Shown here: piece after piece, positions 23,920-33,322 of the stretch
Numbering within the stretch: the first letter of the stretch is position 1
Layout of the letters: the number at the start of each line of letters is the position of its first letter
From: an uncultured bacterium
GTDB lineage: Bacteria > Verrucomicrobiota > Verrucomicrobiia > CAIQCK01
DNA length: 64,000 bases
Assembly: GCA_903870275.1 (NCBI GenBank)
Contig: CAIQCK010000035.1
Coordinates: 1 to 64,000 of the forward strand
Direction: 5' to 3'
Notes under the pieces: generated by a model
What the model was told of the DNA's origin: nothing
Seen by the model: the letters and a program-made list of their open reading frames with translations, nothing else
Databases searched by the model: none
Position numbers and translations under genes: made by a program

Positions 23920-24753
23920 ATGAAACGACGAGATTTCTTCAAGACCTCACTGGCCGCGACGGCGTTCGCGGGAATCCACAGCACGTTCGCCGCCGACGGC
24001 GGACAAACGAAGCGCGAGTTTTTCGAGCTTCGCGCCTACACGCTCAATCCGGACAAGCAAAAACTCACGGACGATTATCTCGGCGGCGCGCTCATTCCGG
24101 CGCTGGGACGGCTCGGGATCGGGCCGGTCGGCGTTTTTCTTTACGCGCCGGAGTTGAATCCGCCGCCCGCGGCGAAGCCCGGCCAGCCGCCGCCACCGCC
24201 ACCGCCCACGCCGCCGTCGCTCTATGTCCTGATCCGCTACACGTCACTCGACCAGATCGCCACGGTGGCCACGCGGCTCGCGGCGGATGCGGAATATCAG
24301 AAGGCTGGCGAGGCTTACCTGCGCGTGCCGTCGTCGGACCCGGTGTATGACCGAATCGAAAGCTCGTTACTGCTGGCGTTCGAGGGCATGCCGGCGCTGG
24401 ACGCGCCGGCGAAACAGGCGCGCATCTTCCAGCTCCGCACCTACGAGAGCCACAGCGAAACGGCCGCCAAGAAGAAGATCGAGTTGTTCAACAAAGCCGG
24501 TGAGATTGCCATCTTTCGTCGCTGCGGCCTGAAGCCGGTGTTTTTCGGCGAGACGCTCGTCGGCCTGCGGATGCCAAACCTCACTTACATGCTGACGTTC
24601 CCCGACGACAACACACGCAAGGAGGCGTGGAACAAGTTCCGCACCGACCCGGAGTGGCTGAAGCTGAAGGTGATGCCGGAATACGCCGACAAGAACATCG
24701 TGTCAAAAATCTGGAATCGCGTGCTGAAGCCCGCGTCGTATTCGCAAATCTGA
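23920..24753 (+). CDS. Tat-exported NIPSNAP-family protein
   Basis: 277 residues. The start at 23920 gives a twin-arginine leader, MKRRDFFKTSLAATAFAG, typical of exported proteins in this phylum. Two ferredoxin-like alpha/beta NIPSNAP repeats follow: FFELRAYTLNPDKQKLTDDYL near residue 35 and IFQLRTYESHSETAAKKKIELF near residue 170. The first repeat is interrupted by a Pro-rich stretch (PPPAAKPGQPPPPPPPT, about residues 83-99). NIPSNAP proteins are small dimeric alpha-beta barrels without a uniform function. The gene is divergent from the lipid cluster and may share its promoter region. Confidence 0.88.
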   Translation: MKRRDFFKTSLAATAFAGIHSTFAADGGQTKREFFELRAYTLNPDKQKLTDDYLGGALIPALGRLGIGPVGVFLYAPELNPPPAAKPGQPPPPPPPTPPSLYVLIRYTSLDQIATVATRLAADAEYQKAGEAYLRVPSSDPVYDRIESSLLLAFEGMPALDAPAKQARIFQLRTYESHSETAAKKKIELFNKAGEIAIFRRCGLKPVFFGETLVGLRMPNLTYMLTFPDDNTRKEAWNKFRTDPEWLKLKVMPEYADKNIVSKIWNRVLKPASYSQI

Positions 24754-24780
24754 GTTCCGACGTTTCGGAGACGTTCGCCT

Positions 24781-25494
24781 TTACCACTCCATCAACTCGG
24801 CGCGGCCGGTGAGTTGGTCGAACCGGTGTTGGATCATCTCGTCGCGCTTGGCCTTGCGCTTTTCCAGCGCCTCGCGCACCTCTTTCACCTCGCGCTCCAG
24901 TTGCTGGAGGCTTTTCTCACGCTCTACCTGGCGCAGGTCGAAAAGTTTGTTCAACAGTTCCTTCAATTCCGCCGCCGCCGATTTTTTCGTCTCATCATCC
25001 GTCGCGCGACGGATTTTTTGTCCCAGCTCAACCGAATGGCGCTCCATCTCGGCCATCTGCTGCTGCTGTCGGAACCGTTCCGGGTCGCGCTGCTTCAACT
25101 CGCGCATCTCGCGCGCCTGCGCCGAAATCGCGTGCAACATGGCGCGGCCTTCCTCAAACCGCCGCTCCTGAAACAGCCGCCGCGCCTGCTCGATCTGCTC
25201 CTGGACCATCGCGCCCATTTGTTTCAGTTCCTCCATACGCGGCCCCAGCTCACGCTGCAACGCGCTCTCGAAGTTCTGCGGCGAATCCATCGGCGAGCGC
25301 GTTTGCATAAAACCTTCGCGTGGCGGCAACGGCGGGCGCATCTCCCCGCGTTCACCGCCCGGTGGCGGTGGTGGCTGCGGCCCCCGGTTTGCCTCATCGC
25401 GTGGCGGTGAAGGCGGCGTTGGCGGGTTCGGTTGATCTTGCGCCAACGCCAAGCTCGCGCTCATCAGTGCAATCAGTATCCATTCAGTTTTCAT
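24781..25494 (-). CDS. Exported Pro-rich/coiled-coil protein of an ECF module
   Basis: 237 residues. The start at 25494 has a strong ribosome site (AAAGGAGAG). The signal peptide MKTEWILIALMSASLALAQ is followed by a Pro/Gly-rich region (about 20-70), then a long charged helical region (about 75-230) rich in Glu, Arg and Gln with QQQQMAEMER. It resembles Spy/CpxP-like or periplasmic heavy-metal-sensor helical proteins, without a certain family match. It is third in a sigma factor/anti-sigma/effector set and is probably the periplasmic partner or target of that module. Confidence 0.75.
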   Translation of the reverse strand: MKTEWILIALMSASLALAQDQPNPPTPPSPPRDEANRGPQPPPPPGGERGEMRPPLPPREGFMQTRSPMDSPQNFESALQRELGPRMEELKQMGAMVQEQIEQARRLFQERRFEEGRAMLHAISAQAREMRELKQRDPERFRQQQQMAEMERHSVELGQKIRRATDDETKKSAAAELKELLNKLFDLRQVEREKSLQQLEREVKEVREALEKRKAKRDEMIQHRFDQLTGRAELMEW

Positions 25495-25508
25495 GTGACT
25501 CTCCTTTG

Positions 25509-26042
25509 CTAAAATCCGTCCGAACCATTCCGCAGTTCGCTCAGCGCGTCGCGCAAACCGGCGATGCGATTGTCCAGCGACGACCCGATGGCAACATCCG
25601 CTTGCGCCAGCCGAATGTGTTCCGATACGGCCACGCTTTCGGCATCCCAAGACGTCTCGGTCGCGGCGGATTGCGTCGCCACCGAAGCGCGCTCGCCAGC
25701 CAGTGGAACCGGCGTGCGCGGCCAGAATTTGATGGCGAAAGACGCGGTCAACGCGATCACCACCACGGCCACCGCCCGCCACAACGCGGGACGCCACAGC
25801 GCGAAGACGCCGCCGAAACTCGGCCGTGACTGTGCAGCCGCGAGCACCGCCTCGACGGTTTCCCGAGACGGCCGCGGCGACGGCTCGCGGCGGAATTCCG
25901 CGAGCGCCTCGCGCGACGCCTCGGCAGCGCGGCGGCACGCGGCACAGTTGGCCAGATGCTCCTTCAACGCGGCGGCATCGGTCTCGCCAGCCTCGCCGTA
26001 CAGGTCAAGCATCAGCGCTTCGTTGGCTCGTTCGCAGTTCAC
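25509..26042 (-). CDS. Anti-sigma factor with zinc-finger (ZAS/zf-HC2) domain
   Basis: 177 residues from a GTG at 26042 overlapping the sigma stop by 4 bp, with GGAG upstream. The cytoplasmic N-terminus [17 protein letters not shown]...EHLANCAAC has the H-x3-C-x2-C pattern of zinc-binding anti-sigma domains. One transmembrane helix (ALWRAVAVVVIALTASFAI, about residues 84-102) is followed by a periplasmic domain of about 70 residues. It should bind and inhibit the ECF sigma factor encoded just upstream and release it on an envelope signal. Confidence 0.88.
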   Translation of the reverse strand: MNCERANEALMLDLYGEAGETDAAALKEHLANCAACRRAAEASREALAEFRREPSPRPSRETVEAVLAAAQSRPSFGGVFALWRPALWRAVAVVVIALTASFAIKFWPRTPVPLAGERASVATQSAATETSWDAESVAVSEHIRLAQADVAIGSSLDNRIAGLRDALSELRNGSDGF

Positions 26043-26635
26043 TTTGCCGTCACTCCGTCCGCTTCCAGTTCCTTCCGCAAATGTTTCAACGCCGCCGACA
26101 TCCGCCAAAGCACCGTGCCCAGCGGCGCGCCCGTCATGGCGGCGATCTCTTTGAAACTCACGCCGCCGTGCTCGCGCAGCAGGAACACTTGCCGCAGCGA
26201 CGGTTGCAGCGTTGCCAGCGCCGCCTCGATCCGGCTCAACGTCCGGCGACGCTCCGTTTCTTCCGCCGCACTCGGTCCGCGCGCCTGCAACGTCACCGCC
26301 GCTTCGTCGTCGTCCACCGAAACCGTGTTCCAGCGTTTACGCCGGCGCAGTTCGTCAATGACCAGCCGGTTCGCGATGGTGAACAGCCAGCGGCTGAACT
26401 TCTGTTCGGACCGGTAACGCCGCGCCTCGCGGACGACCCGCAGCCAGGTTTCCTGGAACAAGTCTTCCGCCAGCGCGCGGCTGCCCGCCATGCGAACCAG
26501 AAATCCAAACAGCGCCGACTGGTGCCGCGCCAGCAACTGCTCGAACGCTGCCGCGTCACCCTTGCGATACCGTTCAAAGAGCGCGTCATCGGATGGCTCC
26601 ACGTTGTTCACTGGTGATAACGGCTGGTCGGGCAT
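26039..26635 (-). CDS. ECF-type RNA polymerase sigma factor
   Basis: 198 residues. Region 2 contains [34 protein letters not shown] and the promoter-melting stretch [20 protein letters not shown]. Region 4 has [37 protein letters not shown], a helix-turn-helix for -35 recognition, visible as [17 protein letters not shown]. No extra C-terminal domain is present. It is followed immediately by its zinc anti-sigma factor. It is divergent from the heme-sensor kinase gene at 26754, 118 bp away. Confidence 0.93.
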   Translation of the reverse strand: MPDQPLSPVNNVEPSDDALFERYRKGDAAAFEQLLARHQSALFGFLVRMAGSRALAEDLFQETWLRVVREARRYRSEQKFSRWLFTIANRLVIDELRRRKRWNTVSVDDDEAAVTLQARGPSAAEETERRRTLSRIEAALATLQPSLRQVFLLREHGGVSFKEIAAMTGAPLGTVLWRMSAALKHLRKELEADGVTAK

Positions 26636-26753
26636 TTTATTGGCTCAAATTCAGCGTATCGCGTTCGGCCGCAAAAACCGAGGCGGATTGAGAGGAAAGG
26701 TTTTCTCCTCGCAAGCCTTCTCGGTTTCGCATAGCCTTTTTTCGCGGTTGGCA

Positions 26754-28757
26754 ATGGATGAACAAAAGACCATGAAAAGTATAGCAATGCGTTTTCTCCT
26801 GCCTTTTGGACTGGTCGCCATCGCGTTTTCGTCGCTCGTTTTCTACGAAACACACGCGATGAACCAGCACTACACTGACGATCTGGTCCGCGAGCAGGCG
26901 GCGATGGCCATGGAATTCAACCTGGCTATCCGCGCCTACGCGTCCGAGACGACCCGGCCGGCCGCGGAGAAAATTCTGGGCAAAGATGCGTTCGTTCCTG
27001 AGCTAATGTCCGGGTCATTCATCTCGCGGAGCATTTTTGAAAAAGTTCAGAAGAGATTCCCCGGCTACATTCTTCGTTCCGCTTCCGACCATCCCCGCAA
27101 CCCGGCAAACCAAAGCACCCCGGCCGAGCAGCAAATCCTTGATTTTTTCCGTCACAATCCCCAGGTCGGTGAAAGGAACGAACAGATTCAAATGGACGGG
27201 CGGCGATACATGGCGCAATTCAAGCCTCGTTGGATGAAACAAGATTGCCTGCACTGCCATGGCGACCCAAAGGACGCTCCGGCGGCGCTCGTGGAAAAAT
27301 ACGGCGGGACGGCGGGTTTCCACCGGCAAATGGGAGACGTGGTTGGATTGGATATGATTGCCATCCCCGTGCAGACGGTGGAAGCCGCGATGGCGTCGGA
27401 GACACGGTGGAAATCGCTGGTCCTGTCCGTGTGGCTTGCCTTCCTGTTCGGGTTGATCATTATCGTGTTCCACTTCGTGGTGACGCGGCGGTTGACGGCC
27501 ATGGCGCGGCACTTCCGGGAAATTGCGGCTCAATCCGAGATCTCTCACATGACACCCGTGGAGGTCGAGGGGCGTGACGAAATCGACGTGTTGAAGGCCG
27601 CGTTCAACAAGCTGTTTGAACAGTTACGGATGATGCATGCGTCGCTGGAACTGCGTGTCACCCAGCGCACCGCCGATCTGGCGCGGGCCAACGATGGACT
27701 GAAGCAGGAAGTGACGGAGCGCCAGCGGATGGAGGAGGCGTTACGCGAAAGCGAGAGGCGCTTGCAGGCCATTATCAACCGCGCGCCGTTCGGCGCGCAT
27801 TTTTATGAGCTGATGTCCGACGGACGGTTGGTGCTCACGGGAGCGAATCCCGCCGCAGACAAGGTCATGCGCGTGGCGCATCAATCGTTCTTGAACAAAT
27901 CCATCGAAGAGGCTTTCCCGGACTTGAAACAAACCGGGATCCCCGACGCGCTTCGGCGTGTCGCGGCCAGCGGCCAGGATTACCAGAACGATCAAGTGGA
28001 ATACAACGGAGAGGAGATCAAGGGGGTGTTTGCGTTTCACGCCTTCCAAACCGGCGTCAACCGGATGGCGGTCTTTTTCCAGGATGTCACCGCGCGCAAG
28101 CGGGGCGAAGACGCCATCCGGGCTTCCCTTGAAGAGAAAACGGTTCTTCTGAAAGAAGTGCACCACCGTGTGAAGAACAACCTGCAAATCGTGATCAGCC
28201 TCTTGAACCTTCAGGCCGTCCGCACCAAAAACCCGATGGCGCTCGACACCCTGCAAGAAACCGGCAATCGCGTCCGCTCGATGGCTCTGCTGCACGAGAC
28301 GCTGTACCGCTCGGAGAGTCTGGGCCGCGTGAACTTCGCCCACTACATTGTGAGCATTTGCGATCATCTCTTGCGCTCCTATGGGCCGAAGGCGGCCCGC
28401 ATCAAGCTGGAGCCGCATCTGGAGGAGATTTCCATTGACCTGGACCAGGCCGTCTCGTGCGGCCTCATCATCAACGAACTGGTTTCCAACGCCCTCAAAC
28501 ACGCCTTTCCTGAAGGACGCGCCGGGCGAATCATCGTCGAGTTGCATACCCTGCCGCAGGAGCAGTTTGTTCTGAAAGTGGCCGATGACGGTGTGGGCAT
28601 GCCACCGCAATTGGACATCCGCCAAACCGGGACCTTGGGGCATCAGTTGGTGTTCATGCTGGTGGAGAAGTTGCGCGGCACCCTGGAAGTGACACGGGAT
28701 CACGGGACCGCCTTTTGCATTACGTTTCAAGCCAAACACGGAGAAGAACGTTTGTGA
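26754..28757 (+). CDS. Membrane histidine kinase with c-type-heme (DUF3365) sensor, HAMP, PAS and HisKA_2 domains
   Basis: About 667 residues. TM1 near residues 12-30 is followed by a periplasmic DUF3365/Tll0287-like domain containing the heme-attachment motif [10 protein letters not shown]2 ([20 protein letters not shown]) leads to HAMP, a short coiled coil, one PAS domain and the kinase module. The H-box is [18 protein letters not shown] (HisKA_2 type) and the ATPase boxes are [12 protein letters not shown] and VADDGVGMP. CxxCH implies covalent heme and thus sensing of redox state, NO or O2. ATG 26772 is an alternative start. Its kinase module is almost the same as those at 29600-30252 and 33740-34350. 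First gene of a five-gene same-strand signalling block. Confidence 0.9.
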   Translation: MDEQKTMKSIAMRFLLPFGLVAIAFSSLVFYETHAMNQHYTDDLVREQAAMAMEFNLAIRAYASETTRPAAEKILGKDAFVPELMSGSFISRSIFEKVQKRFPGYILRSASDHPRNPANQSTPAEQQILDFFRHNPQVGERNEQIQMDGRRYMAQFKPRWMKQDCLHCHGDPKDAPAALVEKYGGTAGFHRQMGDVVGLDMIAIPVQTVEAAMASETRWKSLVLSVWLAFLFGLIIIVFHFVVTRRLTAMARHFREIAAQSEISHMTPVEVEGRDEIDVLKAAFNKLFEQLRMMHASLELRVTQRTADLARANDGLKQEVTERQRMEEALRESERRLQAIINRAPFGAHFYELMSDGRLVLTGANPAADKVMRVAHQSFLNKSIEEAFPDLKQTGIPDALRRVAASGQDYQNDQVEYNGEEIKGVFAFHAFQTGVNRMAVFFQDVTARKRGEDAIRASLEEKTVLLKEVHHRVKNNLQIVISLLNLQAVRTKNPMALDTLQETGNRVRSMALLHETLYRSESLGRVNFAHYIVSICDHLLRSYGPKAARIKLEPHLEEISIDLDQAVSCGLIINELVSNALKHAFPEGRAGRIIVELHTLPQEQFVLKVADDGVGMPPQLDIRQTGTLGHQLVFMLVEKLRGTLEVTRDHGTAFCITFQAKHGEERL

Positions 28758-28845
28758 ATAATCCTTCCCGCGTTCCAATCCTTGCCATCCATCCTTCCAG
28801 AGGAGGTTTCAACCGAATGACGCCAGCAAGAGGAAGATCTGCAAG

Positions 28846-30252
28846 ATGAGCAAGCCGCTCCAAGTTTTGATCGTTGAGGATTCGCCGGACCAAGCCCAAT
28901 TGCTGATCCATGAACTGCGGGCCGGCGGCTACGAGCCCACCTATGAGCAAGTGGAGACCGCCGAAGCGATGGTCGCCGCCCTCGAACGCCAGGCATGGGA
29001 TATTGTCTTCTCCGACCATTACCTGCCGGCGTTCAACTCCCTGGATGCGTTGAGCCTCCTGCAGGGAAGAGAGTTGGACCTGCCGTTCATCATTGTTTCA
29101 GGTCATATCCGCGAAGAAGAAGCGGTGGCCGCGATGAAAGCCGGCGCTCACGACTACATCATGAAAGGCAAACTGGCGCGGCTCGTGCCGGTCGTGGAGC
29201 GCGAGTTGAAGGAAGCCCAGGAACGGCGGAAACGCAAACAGTCCGAAGCCCTGTATCACTCTCTGGTGGAGAACCTGCCCCAATACGTGTTGTGCAAGGA
29301 CACCGAAGGCCGTTTCCTGTTCGCCAACCAACTCTTTTGCCGCACCCTGGACAAACCCCTGTCGGAAATCATCGGAAAAACCGATGCGGATTTCTTCCCG
29401 CCGGAACTGGCCCGGAAATACCAGCAGGACGACGCCCGCGTATTGGAAACCGGCAAGATGTTGCAAACGGTGGAAGAATATCAGGCGCCGGGCCAGGAAA
29501 AAATTGTCGTGGAGGTGGTCAAAACCCCCCTGCGCGACGCGCGCGGGAAAGTGATTGGTTTGCAGGCGATATTTTCCGACATCACCGAGCGCAGACGGAC
29601 GGAGGAAACCGTTCGAGCCTCCCTCGAAGAAAAAGTCGTTCTCCTGAAGGAGGTGCACCACCGCGTGAAGAACAACCTTCAGATCGTGATCAGCCTGCTC
29701 AGGCTGCAAGCCGCCCGCACGCAAAATCCCGAGGCGCTCGACACCTTGCAGGACACCGGCAACCGCATCCGTTCCATGGCCCTGCTGCACGACACGCTTT
29801 ACCGCTCGGAAAATCTGGCGCGCGTGAACTTCACCCGTTACATCGAAAGCATCTGCAGTCATCTCTTCCGCTCTTACGGCTCCAAGACGAGCCGCATCAA
29901 ACTGGAGCCGCGCCTGGCGGAGGTTTCCGTTGACCTGGATCAAGCCGTCTCGTGCGGTCTCATCATCAACGAACTGGTTTCCAACGCGCTGAAACACGCC
30001 TTCCCTGAAGGGCGAGCCGGGCGAATCACGATCGAGTTGCAAACGACACCGCAGAAACAGATCGTGTTGAGAGTGGCTGATGATGGCGTGGGCCTGTCGC
30101 CGCAATTGGACATCCGCCAAACCGGGACGCTGGGACACCAGTTGGTGTTCATGCTCGCCGAGAAGTTGCGCGGCGTGGTGGAAGTCACTCGAGATCACGG
30201 GACCGCCTTTCGTATCGCGTTTCAAGCCACGCATGCAGACGAACACCCGTGA
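28846..30252 (+). CDS. Hybrid REC-PAS-HisKA_2 histidine kinase
   Basis: 468 residues, soluble. The N-terminal receiver (1-125) has LIVEDSPDQAQLL, phospho-Asp in IVFSDHYLPAF, IIVSGH and IMKGKL. A PAS domain (about 135-250) contains LPQYVLCKDTEGRFLFANQ. The HisKA_2 module (about 260-465) has [35 protein letters not shown] and VADDGVGLS. A receiver at the N-terminus suggests it is itself phosphorylated by a partner kinase. Its module is nearly identical in protein and DNA to the previous and the fourth kinase, so the three arose by recent tandem duplication with domain swapping of the input. Confidence 0.92.
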   Translation: MSKPLQVLIVEDSPDQAQLLIHELRAGGYEPTYEQVETAEAMVAALERQAWDIVFSDHYLPAFNSLDALSLLQGRELDLPFIIVSGHIREEEAVAAMKAGAHDYIMKGKLARLVPVVERELKEAQERRKRKQSEALYHSLVENLPQYVLCKDTEGRFLFANQLFCRTLDKPLSEIIGKTDADFFPPELARKYQQDDARVLETGKMLQTVEEYQAPGQEKIVVEVVKTPLRDARGKVIGLQAIFSDITERRRTEETVRASLEEKVVLLKEVHHRVKNNLQIVISLLRLQAARTQNPEALDTLQDTGNRIRSMALLHDTLYRSENLARVNFTRYIESICSHLFRSYGSKTSRIKLEPRLAEVSVDLDQAVSCGLIINELVSNALKHAFPEGRAGRITIELQTTPQKQIVLRVADDGVGLSPQLDIRQTGTLGHQLVFMLAEKLRGVVEVTRDHGTAFRIAFQATHADEHP

Positions 30253-30380
30253 ACGCAACTTGAGCCTTCGCGATTCTTGCTCTCGGCGATCGAGCGGCTT
30301 ATTCTCCTCCCCATGCGCGGTCGTTTCGATTTGTCCAAAGCCCCGGAGCGAGTCGTCCGGAAACGCTCCTTGAGAGCCCG

Positions 30381-32801
30381 ATGAGCAAGCCGACAAAAAT
30401 CCTGTTGGTGGACGACGACCCGAGCCTGCGGGCCATGACTTCTGAAATGTTGGCCTCCGCCAATTACGAGGTTATGACCGCGTCCACCGGACTCGAAGGC
30501 TTGGCTCTTGTCCGGCAGCGCCATCCCGATGTGGTGCTGCAAGACGTCGAGCTGCCCGATGTCAACGGCATCGAGATCTGCCGGCGAATCAAATCCGACC
30601 CGGAAATCGCCAGCACCCTGGTGGTAATCATGTCCGGGAAGTGGACCTCCGCCGACCACCAAAACGCGGGGCTGCGAGCCCGCGCGGACGGGTATATCAC
30701 CCGGCCTTTTCAAATGGATGATTTTTTGAGCCGCATCGAAACGTTTGCCCGGATCGCCCACGACGAGAAGCTGCTCCGCGAGTCCGAACAACAGGCGCAG
30801 GCTCAAACCGCGAAGCTCTCCGTGGACATCGCGCAACTTCGCGAGCAGATCGCGAAGCGCCGGCAGGCGGATGAGGCGCTCCGGAAAAGCATCCTGGTCA
30901 CCCAAACGACACTGGATTCGCTGGCGGTCCAGATTGCCGTGATGGACGCGCAAGGTGTGATCATCGCCACCAACCAGGCATGGGAACAATTCGTTCGAGA
31001 CAACCCAGGAAGCCGCTTCGACGTGTGCCGCCGCGGGGCCAGTTACACGGAGGCGTGCGCGAGAACGGCGCGGGCGGGCGACCCGCTGGCGCAACAGGCG
31101 CTGGCGGGAATCAAGGCGGTTCAGAGCGGCGCGCGCGCCAGTTTTGAGCTGGAATATCCGTGCGACTTGCCCTCGGAGAAGCGGTGGTTCGCCATGCGCG
31201 TGACGCCGCTCGGCGACGCGAGCGGAGCGACCGTCGTGACACACGAAAACATCACCGAACGCAAGCAGGCGGAAGAACTGTATCGCGCCTACCTCCAGCG
31301 TCTGACCCTGGCCGCCGAAGCCGCCGTGATGGGCGTGTGGGAATGGGACGTGCGCACCCATGCCGCCACTTGGGACAACCGGATGTTCGAGATGTATGGA
31401 CTTTCCAAGCCGGAGCCGATGACTTACCGGCGATGGACGGAACTGGTTCATCCGGAAGACATGGCCAAGGCCGAGCGCCATCTGCACCGCGTGGCCGCGG
31501 GAAACGAGCAAGCCTACTTCGGATTCCGCATCATCCGGCCCAGTGACGGCGAGACCCGCCAGATACGGGCGGCAGCCAGCGCCGTCCTCGATGGGCAAGG
31601 GCAGGTCGTCAAAGTCGTCGGCGTCAACTTCGACATCACCAAACACAAGCAGGCCGAAGAGGCGGCAAGAGAAAACGAAGCGATCCTGCGCACCTTTTTC
31701 GACAGTCCCGGCATGATGCGCGGCATTGTCGAACTGGTGGATGGAGACATTCTTCATGTCGCCGACAACGCCGCCGCCGCCGCGTTCTTCGGCCGCACCC
31801 CCGAAACCATGCGGCATCAACTGGCCAGCCAGTTGGGCATGCCTGCGGCCATGATTCAGAGTTGGACGCGACATTATCAAGAGAGCAAACAGCAAGGCGC
31901 TCCGGTCAGCTTTGAATACTCCCACGCCGCAGACAGCGAGATTCGGTGGTGGCTGGCGACCGTTTCGTATCTCGCCGCCGGCCCGTCCGGCCGGGAACGC
32001 TACGGCTACATGGTGTTGGACATCACCGCCGCCAAGCGCGCGGAGGAAATGCTGCAACGCCTGAACGTTGAACTGGAGCAGCGAGTCAAGGAACGCACGC
32101 TCCAGTTTGAAACCGTGAACAAGGAACTCGAAGCGTTCACCTACTCCGTCTCTCACGATTTGCGGGCGCCGCTCCGGCACATTCAGGGTTACACCGAGAT
32201 GTTGGCCAAGGAAACCCAGGACCGGCTTTCAGCCAAGGCTCAACGCCACTTGCAGGTCATTGCGGACGCGAGCGAAAAAATGAGCCAGCTTGTAGACGAC
32301 CTGCTGTCGTTCTCGCGCATGGGGCGGACCGAGATGCACGAAACCAAAGTCGCTTTGGAACGGCTCGTGCAGGAAACCATTCAGGACCTGGAAATGGCCA
32401 CGCGCGGACGGGCCATCACCTGGAACATCGCCCCGCTGCCCGCCGTGATCGGCGACCGCTCCATGCTCAAACAGGTGTTCGCCAACCTGCTGGACAACGC
32501 CGTCAAATACAGCCGCCCGCGCAATCCGGCGGAAATCGAAATCGGCTGCTCCGACCGGCAGGACGGGTGGGGCACCTTTTTTGTGCGTGACAATGGCGTT
32601 GGCTTTGACATGAAATACGCGCATCGGCTTTTCGGCGTGTTTCAACGGTTGCACCGGGCCGACGAGTTTGAAGGCACCGGCATCGGTTTGGCCAATGTGC
32701 GCCGAATCGTTGCCCGACACGGCGGACGTGTCTGGATCGAAGCTGCGGTCAATAAAGGCACCGCAGTTTTCGTCACGTTGAAACTATCGCCGTCAAAATA
32801 G
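30381..32801 (+). CDS. Hybrid REC-PAS(x3)-HisKA histidine kinase
   Basis: 806 residues, soluble. The N-terminal receiver has ILLVDDDPSLRAM and phospho-Asp in VVLQDVELPDVNG. A coiled coil and three PAS/PAC units follow, the second with GVWEWDVRTHAATWDNRM. The kinase core has EAFTYSVSHDLRAPLRHIQG (HisKA, phytochrome-like type), NLLDNAVKYSRP, VRDNGVGFD and GTGIGLANVRRIVARHGG. Unlike its neighbours it uses a classical HisKA dimerisation domain. Kinases with this SVSHDLRAPL core are usually paired with small Rcp1-type regulators; exactly such a gene follows 23 bp downstream. Confidence 0.92.
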   Translation: MSKPTKILLVDDDPSLRAMTSEMLASANYEVMTASTGLEGLALVRQRHPDVVLQDVELPDVNGIEICRRIKSDPEIASTLVVIMSGKWTSADHQNAGLRARADGYITRPFQMDDFLSRIETFARIAHDEKLLRESEQQAQAQTAKLSVDIAQLREQIAKRRQADEALRKSILVTQTTLDSLAVQIAVMDAQGVIIATNQAWEQFVRDNPGSRFDVCRRGASYTEACARTARAGDPLAQQALAGIKAVQSGARASFELEYPCDLPSEKRWFAMRVTPLGDASGATVVTHENITERKQAEELYRAYLQRLTLAAEAAVMGVWEWDVRTHAATWDNRMFEMYGLSKPEPMTYRRWTELVHPEDMAKAERHLHRVAAGNEQAYFGFRIIRPSDGETRQIRAAASAVLDGQGQVVKVVGVNFDITKHKQAEEAARENEAILRTFFDSPGMMRGIVELVDGDILHVADNAAAAAFFGRTPETMRHQLASQLGMPAAMIQSWTRHYQESKQQGAPVSFEYSHAADSEIRWWLATVSYLAAGPSGRERYGYMVLDITAAKRAEEMLQRLNVELEQRVKERTLQFETVNKELEAFTYSVSHDLRAPLRHIQGYTEMLAKETQDRLSAKAQRHLQVIADASEKMSQLVDDLLSFSRMGRTEMHETKVALERLVQETIQDLEMATRGRAITWNIAPLPAVIGDRSMLKQVFANLLDNAVKYSRPRNPAEIEIGCSDRQDGWGTFFVRDNGVGFDMKYAHRLFGVFQRLHRADEFEGTGIGLANVRRIVARHGGRVWIEAAVNKGTAVFVTLKLSPSK

Positions 32802-32824
32802 CCGCGCGACAGGAACAGGAGGCG

Positions 32825-33292
32825 GTGAGTTCCTCAAAACGAATCTTGCTCGTGGACGACAGTCCTCAAGACGTGGAGATGACCCTTGAGGCAATGGCGG
32901 AAGACCGTCAGGACCACGAAGTCATTACGCTCCGCGACGGCGCCGAAGCGCTGGACTACCTGTATCGGCGCAACGCATTCGCCGACCGGCCCGCCGGACA
33001 ACCCGCCGTTGTGTTGCTGGATTTGAAGATGCCCAAGGTGGACGGCATGGAAGTCTTGCGCCAACTCAAAAGCGATCCTCAACTCAAACTGGTTCCCGTG
33101 GTCATTATGACCTCCTCGCGCGAAGAGCAGGATGTGATTGGCTGCTACCAACTGGGCGCAAACGCCTACGTGGTCAAGCCAGCCACGTTCCGCGAATTCG
33201 TCGAAACCGTAAAACATCTGGTCGCGTTTTGGATGATGACGAACGAGCCGCCTCCGGCGGGCGGACGCAAAACCCAGCGGGCCGGGGGATGA
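32825..33292 (+). CDS. Rcp1-like single-domain response regulator
   Basis: 155 residues. A receiver domain only: ILLVDDSPQDVEMTLEAM, phospho-Asp in VVLLDLKMPKVDG, switch Thr in VVIMTSSREEQD and Lys in AYVVKPATF. The loop DYLYRRNAFADRPAG is typical of the Rcp1/phytochrome-partner subfamily. A GTG start is used; AGGAGG lies very close to it and AGGAAC a little further. There is no output domain, so it acts as a phosphorelay intermediate or protein-interaction switch, probably for the REC-PAS-HisKA kinase just upstream. Confidence 0.92.
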   Translation: MSSSKRILLVDDSPQDVEMTLEAMAEDRQDHEVITLRDGAEALDYLYRRNAFADRPAGQPAVVLLDLKMPKVDGMEVLRQLKSDPQLKLVPVVIMTSSREEQDVIGCYQLGANAYVVKPATFREFVETVKHLVAFWMMTNEPPPAGGRKTQRAGG

Positions 33293-33322
33293 AAGAACAG
33301 GACGGCGGAAACAGGGTTGAAT

